From positions 51,657-115,656 of the forward strand of contig NZ_JAGGQP010000010.1 of the NCBI RefSeq assembly GCF_018613235.1: 64,000 nt of DNA, written 5' to 3'. A program made the translations under genes and the position numbers. Shown here in pieces: positions 43,061 through 52,783 of the stretch. Under the pieces are notes generated by a model. That model saw nothing but the letters and a program-made list of their open reading frames with translations, was not told the DNA's origin and ran no database searches. The first letter of the stretch is position 1. Every line of letters begins with the position of its first letter. The DNA is from Bacillus sp. ISL-41. Its GTDB lineage: Bacteria > Bacillota > Bacilli > Bacillales > Cytobacillaceae.

Positions 43061-43951
43061 ATGTTAACAAATCATTTGGATTTTAGACTCGAACCTAGGA
43101 TTAGGGAACTGTATGAAGAGCACAAAATGCGGGCGGAAAAAATAGATTGGGGGTATCATGAATTTTTACCATGGGACAAGGCTATGGACTTCAAACGGGT
43201 CCCATGGGATGAAAGCCAGGTAACGCTGCCGGCATCGGTGATTACAGCGATTGAGACTGCGCTGTTGACCGAGGTGAATTTGCCGTGGTTTACATCCTAT
43301 CTGGATCAGACTTTTAAAGGGTCATTGTCGGTCATCAAGGATTTCGTCCATACCTGGACAGCGGAAGAGGATCAGCATTCAAATTTGCTTGAGACTTATC
43401 TTTTGATTACCAGGAATGTTGAGCCAATGAGGCTGCACCAGTTACATAAAATGACGCTTGAGAATGGCTGGGATCCTGATTTTCATACTCCATTTGAAAC
43501 GATGGTTTACACATCGATGCAGGAGCTCGCCACGATGGTGTTTTACAATAATGTCGCAAAAGTAGCAGGCGCACATGACAGGGAATTAGCAACATTGCTG
43601 CGCAGACTTGCTAAGGATGAAACCTTGCATTATGCATTCTACCGCGAAGTTATTAAGTATCATCTGGAGCTTGAACCTAATTATTGCTACTACCTGGGGA
43701 ATGTCATCATGAATTTCCAAATGCCGGGAGCTGTAATGCCTGATTTCGATAATCGGATGTCAATCATCGCGAAAGAGGCGAATTATGGACCGCTTGAATA
43801 TTTCGATCAAGTCCTGGATGTGATCATCGACTACTGGGATATCGAAAATTTAAGGCCGATCGCGCCGGAGGCAGAAAAGGCAAGACTTGATATCTTGAAT
43901 TATCATGCGCGTCTGAAGCGAGTCCGGGATCGTTTTTATAAGAATAAGTAA
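43061..43951 (+). CDS. acyl-ACP desaturase (ferritin-like di-iron)
   Basis: A 296-residue soluble protein of the plant-type FA_desaturase_2 family. Di-iron ligands are in ETALLTEVNLPWFTSYL (Glu), FVHTWTAEEDQHSNLLETY (EExxH) and LRRLAKDETLHYAFYREVI (ExxH). It would insert a double bond into an acyl chain on ACP, needing ferredoxin or another donor not encoded here. AACGGAGGGAC precedes the ATG. A strong terminator follows. Confidence 0.93.
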   Translation: MLTNHLDFRLEPRIRELYEEHKMRAEKIDWGYHEFLPWDKAMDFKRVPWDESQVTLPASVITAIETALLTEVNLPWFTSYLDQTFKGSLSVIKDFVHTWTAEEDQHSNLLETYLLITRNVEPMRLHQLHKMTLENGWDPDFHTPFETMVYTSMQELATMVFYNNVAKVAGAHDRELATLLRRLAKDETLHYAFYREVIKYHLELEPNYCYYLGNVIMNFQMPGAVMPDFDNRMSIIAKEANYGPLEYFDQVLDVIIDYWDIENLRPIAPEAEKARLDILNYHARLKRVRDRFYKNK

Positions 43952-43952
43952 A

Positions 43953-43982
43953 AAAATCAGCGGGTCAGCCCGCTGATTTTTC
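43953..43982 (+). terminator. intrinsic terminator
   Basis: AAAATCAGCGGG/CCCGCTGATTTT with a 4-nt loop and T run. Confidence 0.88.
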
Positions 43983-44125
43983 TTTGAGGAGGGATCTGAG
44001 ATTACAGCCTTTTCAAATTTAGCTTAACTGAATTCCACATCCGATTTTGAGTTTCTTTAGAGATTTCTATAGTCGGTTTCAGCATGGGTTCAAATCCAGT
44101 TTACTGTGGATTTGCCCCATTACAC

Positions 44126-45064
44126 TTATAAAGCTATGCTGCCATCCGGCAATACGGCGTGCACACCTTTAACACCGTTTACTACTTGTGTAACTCGCAG
44201 ATCGACTGTGACACTGGCCAGCGCCAGAGCTTGTGATCGTTCGATTTTATAAAACACGCTGATCAATTCAACCATTTCGTCAAGGGCTTGTGCAGCTGCC
44301 TGATTTAAATCTTCATTAAAACCGAATGTTATCCATCCAGCAGGTGTCTTTGCCCTTGGCATAGCCAGCTGCATATCGTCTCTTAAAGTTAACGTGATAT
44401 CGACTAAATCCATCGGGCACTCGATTGCAGTGCCGGAAACTTCTCCGTCTCCCTGTGCGGCATGGCCGTCCCCGATCGAAAATAAAGCTCCTTCAACAGA
44501 TATCGGCAGGTACAAGGTACTGCCTCTTTTTAGCTCCTTGCAGTCGATATTCCCGCCGCAATAGCGGGGAGGAGAGGTGTGGTGCACGCCATGTTCTGCT
44601 GGTGCGACTCCCATTAGTCCTATGAAAGGATTAAGCGCGACATTCACCGGACGGGAAACCACTTCAGTCCTCGCAGTCATCGTATCTCGGTACAATTCCC
44701 AGTCGAGGCGGATTTTCTCAGTTCCTGCCAAACCGACTGCGTCATTTTGCCAGGTTTTTTTACCCCCTGCCCAGTTCGTCCCATACCAGCCTGGCACAAC
44801 ATCGTTCAACTTCACTTCCAACACCATTCCTGGCTTGGCGCCCTTCACTTCAATCGGACCAATCATCGGGTGAAGGGGAGTTTCTTCATTTACAGCAGAC
44901 TTGAAAAACTCTCTATCGATTCCTTTGGATGCTGAATATCCCCATTCGATGTCTGGAGTCTGCATGCGGATTGAATCTCCGGATTGGATTGTAAGGATTG
45001 GTTTATATTCATTACTAAAAGAACCATGCAGGTTTTCGGATTTCAGATCGATATTGTGGATCAT
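44126..45064 (-). CDS. acetamidase/formamidase family protein
   Basis: A 312-residue protein of the FmdA/AmdA family. It cleaves small amides to ammonia and an acid. Motifs are TPDIEWGYSASKGIDR, GPIEVKGAKPGMVLEVKLND, NPFIGLMGVAPAEHGVHHTS, PPRYCGGNIDCKEL (Cys region), GDGHAAQGDGEVSGTAIECP and TPAGWITFGF. ATG 45064 has TAAGGAGTG upstream; GTG 45073 is an alternative. It is co-transcribed with the EamA transporter gene whose stop is 12 bp before. Confidence 0.93.
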   Translation of the reverse strand: MIHNIDLKSENLHGSFSNEYKPILTIQSGDSIRMQTPDIEWGYSASKGIDREFFKSAVNEETPLHPMIGPIEVKGAKPGMVLEVKLNDVVPGWYGTNWAGGKKTWQNDAVGLAGTEKIRLDWELYRDTMTARTEVVSRPVNVALNPFIGLMGVAPAEHGVHHTSPPRYCGGNIDCKELKRGSTLYLPISVEGALFSIGDGHAAQGDGEVSGTAIECPMDLVDITLTLRDDMQLAMPRAKTPAGWITFGFNEDLNQAAAQALDEMVELISVFYKIERSQALALASVTVDLRVTQVVNGVKGVHAVLPDGSIAL

Positions 45065-45076
45065 GTTCGCCACTCC

Positions 45077-46012
45077 TTATGCGATTTCATTTTTTACTAT
45101 CTCAGCTTTGGGCTTCTTTTTAAAAAGCCTCGGGTTCGTTCCAATATAAACTCCTGATAATACGAAAGCTGCTCCGATTGCATGAGCGGCAGTGAAATTT
45201 TCACCTAAAAACAAAGTAGCCATTATGACCGCAGATACCGGCATAACGTTGATGAAAATGGATGCCTTCGCGGCGCCAACTTCTTTGATTCCGTTGTAAT
45301 ACATGACGAATGACACGACCGTAACCAAAACGCTCATATGGATAATCGCGACCCAGGTTGTACCCGATGCCTGCTGTACATCCTGCCATGACGTTTCTGC
45401 CAGGGCGAAAGGCAGTAAAAAGAGCGTACCGAATGCTACTGCATAGGTAGTCGACTCCACAGAGCTGAACTTCTTCAGTACAATTTTGCCAACTACACTG
45501 TAAAGCGCCCAGCTTACAACCGCACCCATCAAAACGAAGTCAATGGGCTCGAATCCAAGTTTAAATAAATTCATCAAATTTCCATCGGTAATGATGAAAA
45601 AGGCACCTGAAAGGGCGATAGCCAATCCAATCACGTTGTTGCGGGTGATGGTTTCTTTTAAAAATAAAGCCGACAAAAGTACGATCAGCACCGGGTTGGA
45701 AGCGATGAACAGAGAGCTTTTGATAACAGGTGCATGTTTGCTGGCCAGGAAAAAGAAGATATTGTACAATGCGATTCCTGTAAGGCCCAGAACTGCAAAT
45801 AAGCTGATATCCTTCCAGTTCGGTTTCTGACGGTTTTTCTCCATTATGAACATGAGTGGAAATAGGAGGATGGCAGCCCCAAAAAACCGGAAAAAAGCGA
45901 CTGTGGCCGGTTCAAAGCTTTGGACCGCATATTTTCCGGCAATAAATGCACTTCCCCAAGTAGACGTGGCAAAGGTCAACATGCCATATGTAAGCCATAA
46001 TTTTTTGTCCAT
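45077..46012 (-). CDS. EamA (DMT) family transporter
   Basis: A 311-residue protein with ten predicted helices in two EamA repeats: STWGSAFIAGKYAVQSFEPA...LAIALSGAFFIITDG and VLMGAVVSWALYSVVGKIVL...AHAIGAAFVLSGVYIGTNPR. It probably exports metabolites. GAAGGGAATATA precedes the ATG. It is the first gene of a pair with the formamidase, which suggests the exporter and amidase share a substrate or product (inference). Confidence 0.93.
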   Translation of the reverse strand: MDKKLWLTYGMLTFATSTWGSAFIAGKYAVQSFEPATVAFFRFFGAAILLFPLMFIMEKNRQKPNWKDISLFAVLGLTGIALYNIFFFLASKHAPVIKSSLFIASNPVLIVLLSALFLKETITRNNVIGLAIALSGAFFIITDGNLMNLFKLGFEPIDFVLMGAVVSWALYSVVGKIVLKKFSSVESTTYAVAFGTLFLLPFALAETSWQDVQQASGTTWVAIIHMSVLVTVVSFVMYYNGIKEVGAAKASIFINVMPVSAVIMATLFLGENFTAAHAIGAAFVLSGVYIGTNPRLFKKKPKAEIVKNEIA

Positions 46013-46110
46013 TATATTCCCTTCTTTATGAATGATTTAATTAGTATTGTAGCATCTTTTTCGAAAAGCGAAATAAAAATTTAGTAAGTTCTGAAACTTT
46101 TTCTTTTATA

Positions 46111-46215
46111 CCAGCTTAAGAAAGGTCTGGCGGAAAAAGAGGAAAAGCTGTTAAAAGAAAGCCAAACTTAAGACAGGTTTGGTGCGAAAAGAGGAAATGC
46201 TGTCAAAAGTAAGCG
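46111..46215. repeat. extragenic repeats with 52-bp period
   Basis: GCTGTT at 46147 and GCTGTC at 46199 are exactly 52 bp apart. CCAGCTTAAGAAAGGTCTGG and CCAAACTTAAGACAGGTTTGG are the matching right halves of two units, each followed by GAAAAGAGGAAA-type linkers. In the central unit GCTGTT, 19 nt and GACAGG reproduce the layout at 17.2 and 63.7 kb. Confidence 0.75.
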
Positions 46216-46319
46216 TAGGTATGCAAAAGGAACATATGAACTCGAAGTTTGGATGGAGTCTGATTTGGAAAAGTCCTTTAATCAAAGGATTACCTTCACA
46301 ATTAAATAAAAACAATACA

Positions 46320-46349
46320 AAACAGAGGCATATGGTCTCTGTTTTTTTA
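46320..46349 (+). terminator. orphan intrinsic terminator
   Basis: AAACAGAG/CTCTGTTT with a 9-nt loop and more T. It lies after the repeat block, with no recognisable gene before it. Confidence 0.6.
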
Positions 46350-46802
46350 TTCGATAAATAAACTGTGATCTGCAAAATGAGGCTAAATCCGCTATGTGCA
46401 CTAACCGTTGGCGTTTTTTATAGGTCCTTTTGCATAAATGAATGGGGTATTAGAGTAAGTTTCAGAACATTTTACCCAGGGATAGATGTTTGATTTAGGA
46501 ATGAATAGCCATTTTTCGATCTCTTCCACTTCTAGCTGGGAGATTATCATATGGAAATAATTAGAAAGTTATAGACTTAGCATGTTACAAAATAGGTTTA
46601 CACTCTATAAGGATTATTTTAAAAATTTCCCAACAGCAACTAAATAATCATTTTCTGAATATTCAGTTTTATGTACTAAGATTCGACAAAACTACCACCC
46701 ACAAAAGGCTATGGTTGTTTTAGCACCTATTTTCACATAGAGTGTGCGACGAAAGGAGGGCAGGAAAGAAGTTCAAAGGAAAAATACTTAGGAGGTAAAT
46801 GG

Positions 46803-49800
46803 ATGAAACGTAAAAAACGCCGATTATTATCCGTACTTCTATCAACTGCACTTGTCGTGCCATTGCTGCTTCAGCCACAGATCCAGACAGCTGCAGCATC
46901 CAAGGGAATCAGTGCTTCTGCAAAGGAAGCAGTCCAGACTGAAGAGCAGAAAGTGAACAAAAAGCTTTATACGCAATTTGAGAATCAAGATAAAGTTACG
47001 TTCCTTGTAAAAATGAAAGAGCAGGTTGATACCAAGGCTGTTGCTAAAGAGGCTGAGAAGAAAGCCAGCCTGAATAAGGCTACACCTGCAAAAACGAAAT
47101 CGATGAAGCGTTCTACAATTGTATCAGAGCTAAAAGCAAAGGCACAGGAAACACAGTTCGATGTGATGGAATTCCTTAAGGAACAAGAGAAAAATGGCGC
47201 AGCGAAGGATATTCATTCTTACCATGTGGTGAATGCAATTGCGGTAACAGCTACCAAAGAGGTAATGAATAAAGTAGCTGGGTTCGCCGAGGTCGATAAA
47301 ATTCTGCCAAATGAAACAAGGCAACTGTTCATTCCAGAAAAATCAGCGGCTGCTGTTCAGGATCCTGTTGCTGAAACAAATTCCATTGAATGGAATATTG
47401 ACCGTGTTGGAGCACCAGCGGTCTGGGAAATGGGGATTGACGGCAGCGGGATTACCGTAGCTTCGATCGATACGGGTGTTCAATGGAATCACCCGGCATT
47501 ACAGGAAAAATACCGGGGCTATGACTCAGCCACCGGAGAGGTGTCGAATGAAGGTAACTGGTTTGATGCTGTTGGCGGCCAATCTGCACCATATGATGAC
47601 CACGGACATGGTACGCATGTGACGGGGACAATGGTGGGGTCCGAGCCGGATGGTTCAAACGCGATCGGAGTAGCCCCAGGCGCAAAATGGATTGCTGTTA
47701 AAGCTTTCACTGCCTCTGGAGGTACAGATGTTGATTTATTAGAAGCTGGTGAGTGGATCCTTGCTCCAAACGGGAACCCGGATTTGGCTCCAGACGTTGT
47801 CAACAATTCATGGGGCGGCGGACCGGGTCTGGATGAATGGTACCGTCCGATGGTTCAAGCTTGGAGAGCTGCTGAAATCTTCCCTGAATTCTCTGCCGGG
47901 AATACGACATTCAGCAATCCAGGCGGGCCAGGTTCCGTTGCAAACCCTGCTAATTATCCAGAATCAGTCGCGACAGGAGCGACAGACATTAATAATAACT
48001 TGGGAAGCTTTTCACTCTTAGGGCCGTCACCATATGGTGAAATCAAGCCTGAACTGACAGCACCTGGTGTCAATATCCGTTCATCTGTTCCTGGAAGCGG
48101 ATATGAAGGTGGATGGAACGGAACGTCAATGGCCGGACCGCATGTTTCAGCGGCAATTGCTCTACTGCTGCAGGCAAATTCCAGTCTGACCGTTGATGAG
48201 TTGGAAGAGATTCTATTAACGACGGCATTGCCATTAACAGACAATGCTTATCCTGAATCACCGAATAATGGCTATGGTTCTGGATTGTTAAATGTTTTTG
48301 ATGCGGTTTCCTCGGTGGTTTCAGGTCTGGGGAAATTAAAAGGACAGGTAACAAAGGATGGAGACGACAGTGAAGCACCAGTGTTGGAGCATTCCCAACC
48401 TGCCACGGTTTTTGCAGGAATGCCGCTGACTTTAGAGGCTTCAGCTGCCGACAACATCAGTGTAACAAATGTTGAAGTGGAATATCAATTGGAGGATGGG
48501 TCCTGGACTGCTGTTTCAGCCGTACGTATTGCTGGAGACTATAAAAATGGAACGTACCAGACCAATATACCTGGTGAAGCAGTCTCCGGAAATGAATTCG
48601 TATACAAATGGAGAGCAGTGGACTTCGGGGGGAATGAAACGGTAAGCGAATTTACCGTGCCAGTCTTGCCTGGAATCACTGTAGGCTATGAACAGAATTT
48701 CGAGAACGATGCTTCTGGCTGGACCTCTTATGGAGACGCCAACAGCTGGGAGTGGGGCACTCCGACAAGTGGTCCTGGCTCTGCTTTTTCAGGAGAAAAA
48801 GTCTATGGAACTGCCCTGGGTGGAACGTATCAAAACCGTGCGAATATGTCACTGCAGATGCCGCCGATCGATTTACCGGAAGGCAGCAGCTTCCTCCAGT
48901 TCAAGCAATGGTACAACCTGGAGAGAAATTATGACTACGGTCATGTATTTGTCTCCACCGATGCTGTTAACTGGGTGCAAATACTGCGCGTGAATAACCT
49001 TTCGAATGGCTGGATCGATGGAGAAGTCGATTTAAGTGAATATGCTGGCCAAAGGATTTATGTCGCTTTCAACGTAACAACTGACGGAAGCGTGGTCAGG
49101 GATGGCTGGTATCTTGATGATGTAGTTTTATCCGATACTCCGCTTGCTGCGCCAGTTAAGGCAGATACATCTGTAGATAAGGACGATACGAAGGCTAGCC
49201 TGAAAGAGGAGGTCGATCCCAATAAAATCCAGATGGTATTGCCTAAACAGCAAAAGGCAGACAGCTCAGCAAGTCTAATGGCATTGCCTATGCAGGCTGT
49301 AGTGACGGTCGTCGAATCAGGACGTTCCGTAAAAACCAACCCTGCAAATGGCAGTTTCGAACTGACACATGCAGCCGGTACCTTCACGGTTGTAGCAGAA
49401 GCTTATGGTTTCCGCCCACAGACTCAAACAGTTGAAATTGAGCAGGATGGAGAATCAACGGCAAACTTCAATCTCGAGGAATTGCCAAAAGGGACATTAT
49501 CTGGTTCGATCACGAACAAAGCCACAGGTGAACCTGTTGAGGGTGCTACCATTTACTTGCTGGAAGATGCGAACATTGCACCAGTGGCAACAGATGAAAA
49601 TGGTCAATACTCGTTGACTGCATATGAAGGGGAATACACTGTAAAGGTAATTGCTCCGCATTTTTACAGTCAAGAAGCGTCTGTGACGCTTGATGGTGAT
49701 GTTGAGCAAAACTTTGAAATCAAGCCTTTCATCGGTTATCCAGGTGAAATTGGCTATGATGATGGCAGCGCTGAAAATGCACGTGCATTCTATGACGCTG

Positions 49801-51077
49801 GCAATGGCTGGGCTGTAAAAATGTCATTGGCAGAAGGCAATGACAAAGCACTGGTTACTGGAGGATTGTTCCGTTTCTGGGATACAGAGTGGCCAGTTCC
49901 GGGCGGTACGGATTTCAAAGTGGAAGTTTACGATGCAAGTGGAACTGATGGTGCACCAGGCAAGAAGCTGGCGGGCCCAATCGACGCCACCGCATTAAGA
50001 AATGGTGAATGGACACATATTGATTTAAGCAGCCATGGCATCGTGGTTGAAGGAGATTTCTACCTGGTTTACATCCAGGCAGGAATCAACACAGCCTCGC
50101 CAGGCCTGGCTACTGATGAAAACGGTGAGAATGCATTAAGAAGCTGGCAGATGGTGGGCGGAAGCTGGTCGCCTTCTCCAGAGGATGAAGGAAACTATAT
50201 GATTCGTGCAGTGGTTGATTATGAAGTGACAGCACCAAGCATCGCTTCACCTGCAGATGGTTCTTTTACAAATGAAGGTACTGTAACAGTCGAAGGATCG
50301 GCAGCACCAACAACGACCGTCCATATCTATAATGATGGCCAAGAGGTTGCAACCACAGCTGCAAACGATGATGGCTCCTATTCTGTAGAGGTAACCCTCA
50401 ATGAAGGTACGAATGTACTGACAGCCAAAGCATCGACAGAGCAGGGAATTACTGATCCATCAGAACCAGTAACAGTGGTTTATGATCCGAATGCACCGGA
50501 ATTGTCCATCACTTCACCTGATGACGGCAGCAAGATTAATAAAGAAACGGTTACCGTTACCGGAGAAATTGCGGATGCAAACCTTGAAGGTGTCACGGTT
50601 AACGGTTCAGCAGCGAAGGTAGAAAATGGATCCTATTCAGCTAGGGTCATGCTGGATGAGGGAATGAACGAAATCACGGTAATTGCAACAGACAAAGCTG
50701 GAAATGTAACCGAAGAATCGGTAAATGTTGATGTAAAATACACGGCTCCAGTGATTTCAGACTTGAAACCAGACCAGGATCAAACATTGAAGAAAGGGGA
50801 AAGTGTAAAAATCGAGTTCATGAGTGAATCAAACCTGGATGCAACATTTGTTATTCATATGCCATTAACGAGTAATTCTCAGATAACGAATGCGACAGAG
50901 CTTCCAATGCGTGAAGTTTCACCAGGATACTATGTAGGATACTATACAGCCACTAAGGATGTCGTCGCAGATGGAGCCGTCGTTGAGGTCAAAGCAGTAG
51001 ACTCCTATGGCAACGAAACAAGGAAAACGGCAGTTGGCAAGCTGATCATCAATGTGAAGAAAAAAGGCAAGAAATAG
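46803..51077 (+). CDS. bpr: bacillopeptidase F (S8 serine protease)
   Basis: A 1424-residue secreted subtilisin-family protease, nearly the length of B. subtilis Bpr and similar along its whole length. Residues 1-32 are a signal peptide and about 60-170 an I9-type propeptide. The catalytic domain has Asp223 (ASIDTGVQWNHP), His269 (HGHGTHVTGT) and Ser442 (GTSMAGPHVS). Next come a beta-sandwich region with NWEWGTPTSG-like sequence, two CarboxypepD_reg-like modules (FNLEELPKGTLSGSITNKA), a second jelly-roll region (FIGYPGEIGYDDGSAENARA) and C-terminal Ig-like repeats (ITSPDDGSKINKETVTVTG). The C-terminus is basic with no LPXTG. AGGAGG precedes the ATG. A strong terminator follows. Confidence 0.97.
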   Translation: MKRKKRRLLSVLLSTALVVPLLLQPQIQTAAASKGISASAKEAVQTEEQKVNKKLYTQFENQDKVTFLVKMKEQVDTKAVAKEAEKKASLNKATPAKTKSMKRSTIVSELKAKAQETQFDVMEFLKEQEKNGAAKDIHSYHVVNAIAVTATKEVMNKVAGFAEVDKILPNETRQLFIPEKSAAAVQDPVAETNSIEWNIDRVGAPAVWEMGIDGSGITVASIDTGVQWNHPALQEKYRGYDSATGEVSNEGNWFDAVGGQSAPYDDHGHGTHVTGTMVGSEPDGSNAIGVAPGAKWIAVKAFTASGGTDVDLLEAGEWILAPNGNPDLAPDVVNNSWGGGPGLDEWYRPMVQAWRAAEIFPEFSAGNTTFSNPGGPGSVANPANYPESVATGATDINNNLGSFSLLGPSPYGEIKPELTAPGVNIRSSVPGSGYEGGWNGTSMAGPHVSAAIALLLQANSSLTVDELEEILLTTALPLTDNAYPESPNNGYGSGLLNVFDAVSSVVSGLGKLKGQVTKDGDDSEAPVLEHSQPATVFAGMPLTLEASAADNISVTNVEVEYQLEDGSWTAVSAVRIAGDYKNGTYQTNIPGEAVSGNEFVYKWRAVDFGGNETVSEFTVPVLPGITVGYEQNFENDASGWTSYGDANSWEWGTPTSGPGSAFSGEKVYGTALGGTYQNRANMSLQMPPIDLPEGSSFLQFKQWYNLERNYDYGHVFVSTDAVNWVQILRVNNLSNGWIDGEVDLSEYAGQRIYVAFNVTTDGSVVRDGWYLDDVVLSDTPLAAPVKADTSVDKDDTKASLKEEVDPNKIQMVLPKQQKADSSASLMALPMQAVVTVVESGRSVKTNPANGSFELTHAAGTFTVVAEAYGFRPQTQTVEIEQDGESTANFNLEELPKGTLSGSITNKATGEPVEGATIYLLEDANIAPVATDENGQYSLTAYEGEYTVKVIAPHFYSQEASVTLDGDVEQNFEIKPFIGYPGEIGYDDGSAENARAFYDAGNGWAVKMSLAEGNDKALVTGGLFRFWDTEWPVPGGTDFKVEVYDASGTDGAPGKKLAGPIDATALRNGEWTHIDLSSHGIVVEGDFYLVYIQAGINTASPGLATDENGENALRSWQMVGGSWSPSPEDEGNYMIRAVVDYEVTAPSIASPADGSFTNEGTVTVEGSAAPTTTVHIYNDGQEVATTAANDDGSYSVEVTLNEGTNVLTAKASTEQGITDPSEPVTVVYDPNAPELSITSPDDGSKINKETVTVTGEIADANLEGVTVNGSAAKVENGSYSARVMLDEGMNEITVIATDKAGNVTEESVNVDVKYTAPVISDLKPDQDQTLKKGESVKIEFMSESNLDATFVIHMPLTSNSQITNATELPMREVSPGYYVGYYTATKDVVADGAVVEVKAVDSYGNETRKTAVGKLIINVKKKGKK

Positions 51078-51091
51078 CGTTTAATCCCAAG

Positions 51092-51127
51092 GAAGAGCCT
51101 TTCGCTTTATTGCGAAAGGCTCTTTTT
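51092..51127 (+). terminator. intrinsic terminator
   Basis: Perfect AAGAGCCTTTCGC/GCGAAAGGCTCTT with a 6-nt loop and T run, ending bpr. Confidence 0.92.
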
Positions 51128-51278
51128 GAGAAAAAATCTTAAAAACAGGTAAAGAAAAGGATTGATCTTAACTCTTATTATACTATTCCTAGGCAGCAGG
51201 TAACTGAAGTTGAAAAGGTAATACTTCTCTATCATTCACTGTGATGGAATGGTAATATAATAGATAAGGAGGGATTTT

Positions 51279-51683
51279 TTGGGATTATTGGTGTTCCTTA
51301 TTGTCCTGATCGGAACAATCGCCTGGCTGATGAAATTCTTATTAAGAAAAGCGCTCGACATTCCTAAAGTTAAAAAAAAGGTATTTTCCTATAATCATAT
51401 AAATAATGCTCACCGAAATGCAGAATGGCTTCTGCGTATTATGACTGTGATTGCTTATTTGTTTTTATTTTATCAATTAATGTATGAAAATTTCTCACTC
51501 AATCTTTTTCTGCTGATCATGACATTGCTGTTCACTGCGCAAAGTTTTCTGCGAGCTTATTTCGAATGGAAAGCTTCTGATCACCCTAAAGAGTCCATCC
51601 TGTCCATTGCAGAGGGAGTTCTCCTGATTGGAATCGTGCTGCTTATTATCCAATTTGATGTTCTGTATAAGCTTGCCCAATAA
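51279..51683 (+). CDS. DUF4181 family membrane protein
   Basis: A 134-residue protein with four helices (LVFLIVLIGTIAWLMKFLL, LLRIMTVIAYLFLFYQLM, FLLIMTLLFTAQSFLRAYFE, ILSIAEGVLLIGIVLLII). The loop sequences FLLRKALDIPKVKK, VFSYNHINNAHRNAEW and AYFEWKASDHPKESI are DUF4181 hallmarks. Role unknown. TTG 51279 has AAGGAGGG upstream. It may be co-transcribed with the next gene. Confidence 0.85.
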   Translation: MGLLVFLIVLIGTIAWLMKFLLRKALDIPKVKKKVFSYNHINNAHRNAEWLLRIMTVIAYLFLFYQLMYENFSLNLFLLIMTLLFTAQSFLRAYFEWKASDHPKESILSIAEGVLLIGIVLLIIQFDVLYKLAQ

Positions 51684-51733
51684 ATTACTTTGCAGGAATC
51701 ACATTTATTTCATGGGTGAAGGGAATGAACCTA

Positions 51734-52393
51734 ATGATTAAGAATAAAAACTATCTGATCCTTGCTATTATCTTTTTCTTCATATCAATAGCACTGAACT
51801 TTCCGTTCCCTCATGAATCTCCTATAGGACAGGAACGATCGTCAGCTTTTGGATTTACCCTCACTACCATGAATGGAGTCAGTTATATTGGAGTCTCTGG
51901 ACTTGTTCTGTTTTTCATCAGTCTGTTTTTTCTGGTGAGATCCCTCAAAATATACCATAAGCGCATGGTTTTAATTGCTATCGTTTTAGTTGTCCTCCTG
52001 CCGCTTGAACTGGTAAATGCCTATCAAAAAACGTTCGCGACAGGTATTTACGCTGTCGAGTATGAAAGAGGAGAGAGTTTTTACCGTTTTGAAATGAAAG
52101 ACGATACAACATTATATGCGGTCTGTCATCTTCCACTTGAAAATCACAGCAATCAGACGGTTCAGTTCAATATCGAATTCTATGAAAAATACCTGTTCGA
52201 GGATGACCACCCAATTCTATCTCTAATGAATGAAGGAGGACCATACGAGGTCACCCTCCATGGAAAAGAGAGACAAATGGTCAGAATAGAGACTGAGATC
52301 GATTTATCTAAGTTAGGAAGAGACTCTTTGAGCGCGGAAGGCTGGGGAATCAATTTGATGATTGTTGATGGGGAAAAAGTCCGGAAGCTATGA
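51734..52393 (+). CDS. hypothetical membrane protein with extracytoplasmic domain
   Basis: About 219 residues. Three hydrophobic segments (YLILAIIFFFISIALNFPF, YIGVSGLVLFFISLFFLV, MVLIAIVLVVLLPLELVNAY) are followed by an extracytoplasmic beta-rich domain (FRFEMKDDTTLYAVCHLPL, VQFNIEFYEKYLFEDD). The start is ATG 51734 or ATG 51725, after GAAGGG. Family not recognised. Confidence 0.82.
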   Translation: MIKNKNYLILAIIFFFISIALNFPFPHESPIGQERSSAFGFTLTTMNGVSYIGVSGLVLFFISLFFLVRSLKIYHKRMVLIAIVLVVLLPLELVNAYQKTFATGIYAVEYERGESFYRFEMKDDTTLYAVCHLPLENHSNQTVQFNIEFYEKYLFEDDHPILSLMNEGGPYEVTLHGKERQMVRIETEIDLSKLGRDSLSAEGWGINLMIVDGEKVRKL

Positions 52394-52783
52394 GTAAAGT
52401 CTCCTAATATTATAGAAAAATTAAAAACCGCAGAAATGTCTTGTTTCGAGAAGCGTGAATAACGCTTCTTTTTGCTTGATAAGGTATTTAATAGGTGTTT
52501 TCCCTTATATCTGCTTCAAGAAAAAGGCTAAGATTCTACAAAAGTTTGTGGAGTTTTAGACAAAAATGTATATAAATAATTTACACCGCACTGTTATTCT
52601 AAAGTTATACATACTATCTAAATTTCATTGTGCACTAGTTACCAGATGTCCTGAATAACATCATGTTTCTGGTGGCAGCTTGCCCGGACCAATGGTTATC
52701 TTAATGATCTGGTTTTTCAATTCAGTGGGAGAGATACAGCTTCTTTGAACTTAAGGGAAGAAAGATATAAGGAGGAGAATGAG
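52394..52783. other. 390-bp non-coding region
   Basis: Contains the terminator at 52450-52473 and then AT-rich sequence leading to the PfkB gene. No other gene was seen. Confidence 0.5.
52450..52473 (+). terminator. intrinsic terminator
   Basis: GAAGCGT/ACGCTTC with a 5-nt loop and five T. Confidence 0.8.

Larger units (their letters stand above)
46013..46802. other. 790-bp non-coding region upstream of bpr
   Basis: No credible gene. It holds 52-bp-period repeats (46111-46215) and an orphan terminator (46320-46349). The 450 bp before bpr are AT-rich and should carry the bpr promoter, which I could not pin down. Confidence 0.5.

Noticed and set aside
46179..46361. 60-codon ORF on the plus strand
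   Set aside because: It overlaps the 52-bp repeats and an intrinsic terminator and has no ribosome site.
47519..49709. Several long antisense ORFs inside bpr
   Set aside because: They are shadows of the bpr frame, which is supported over its whole length.
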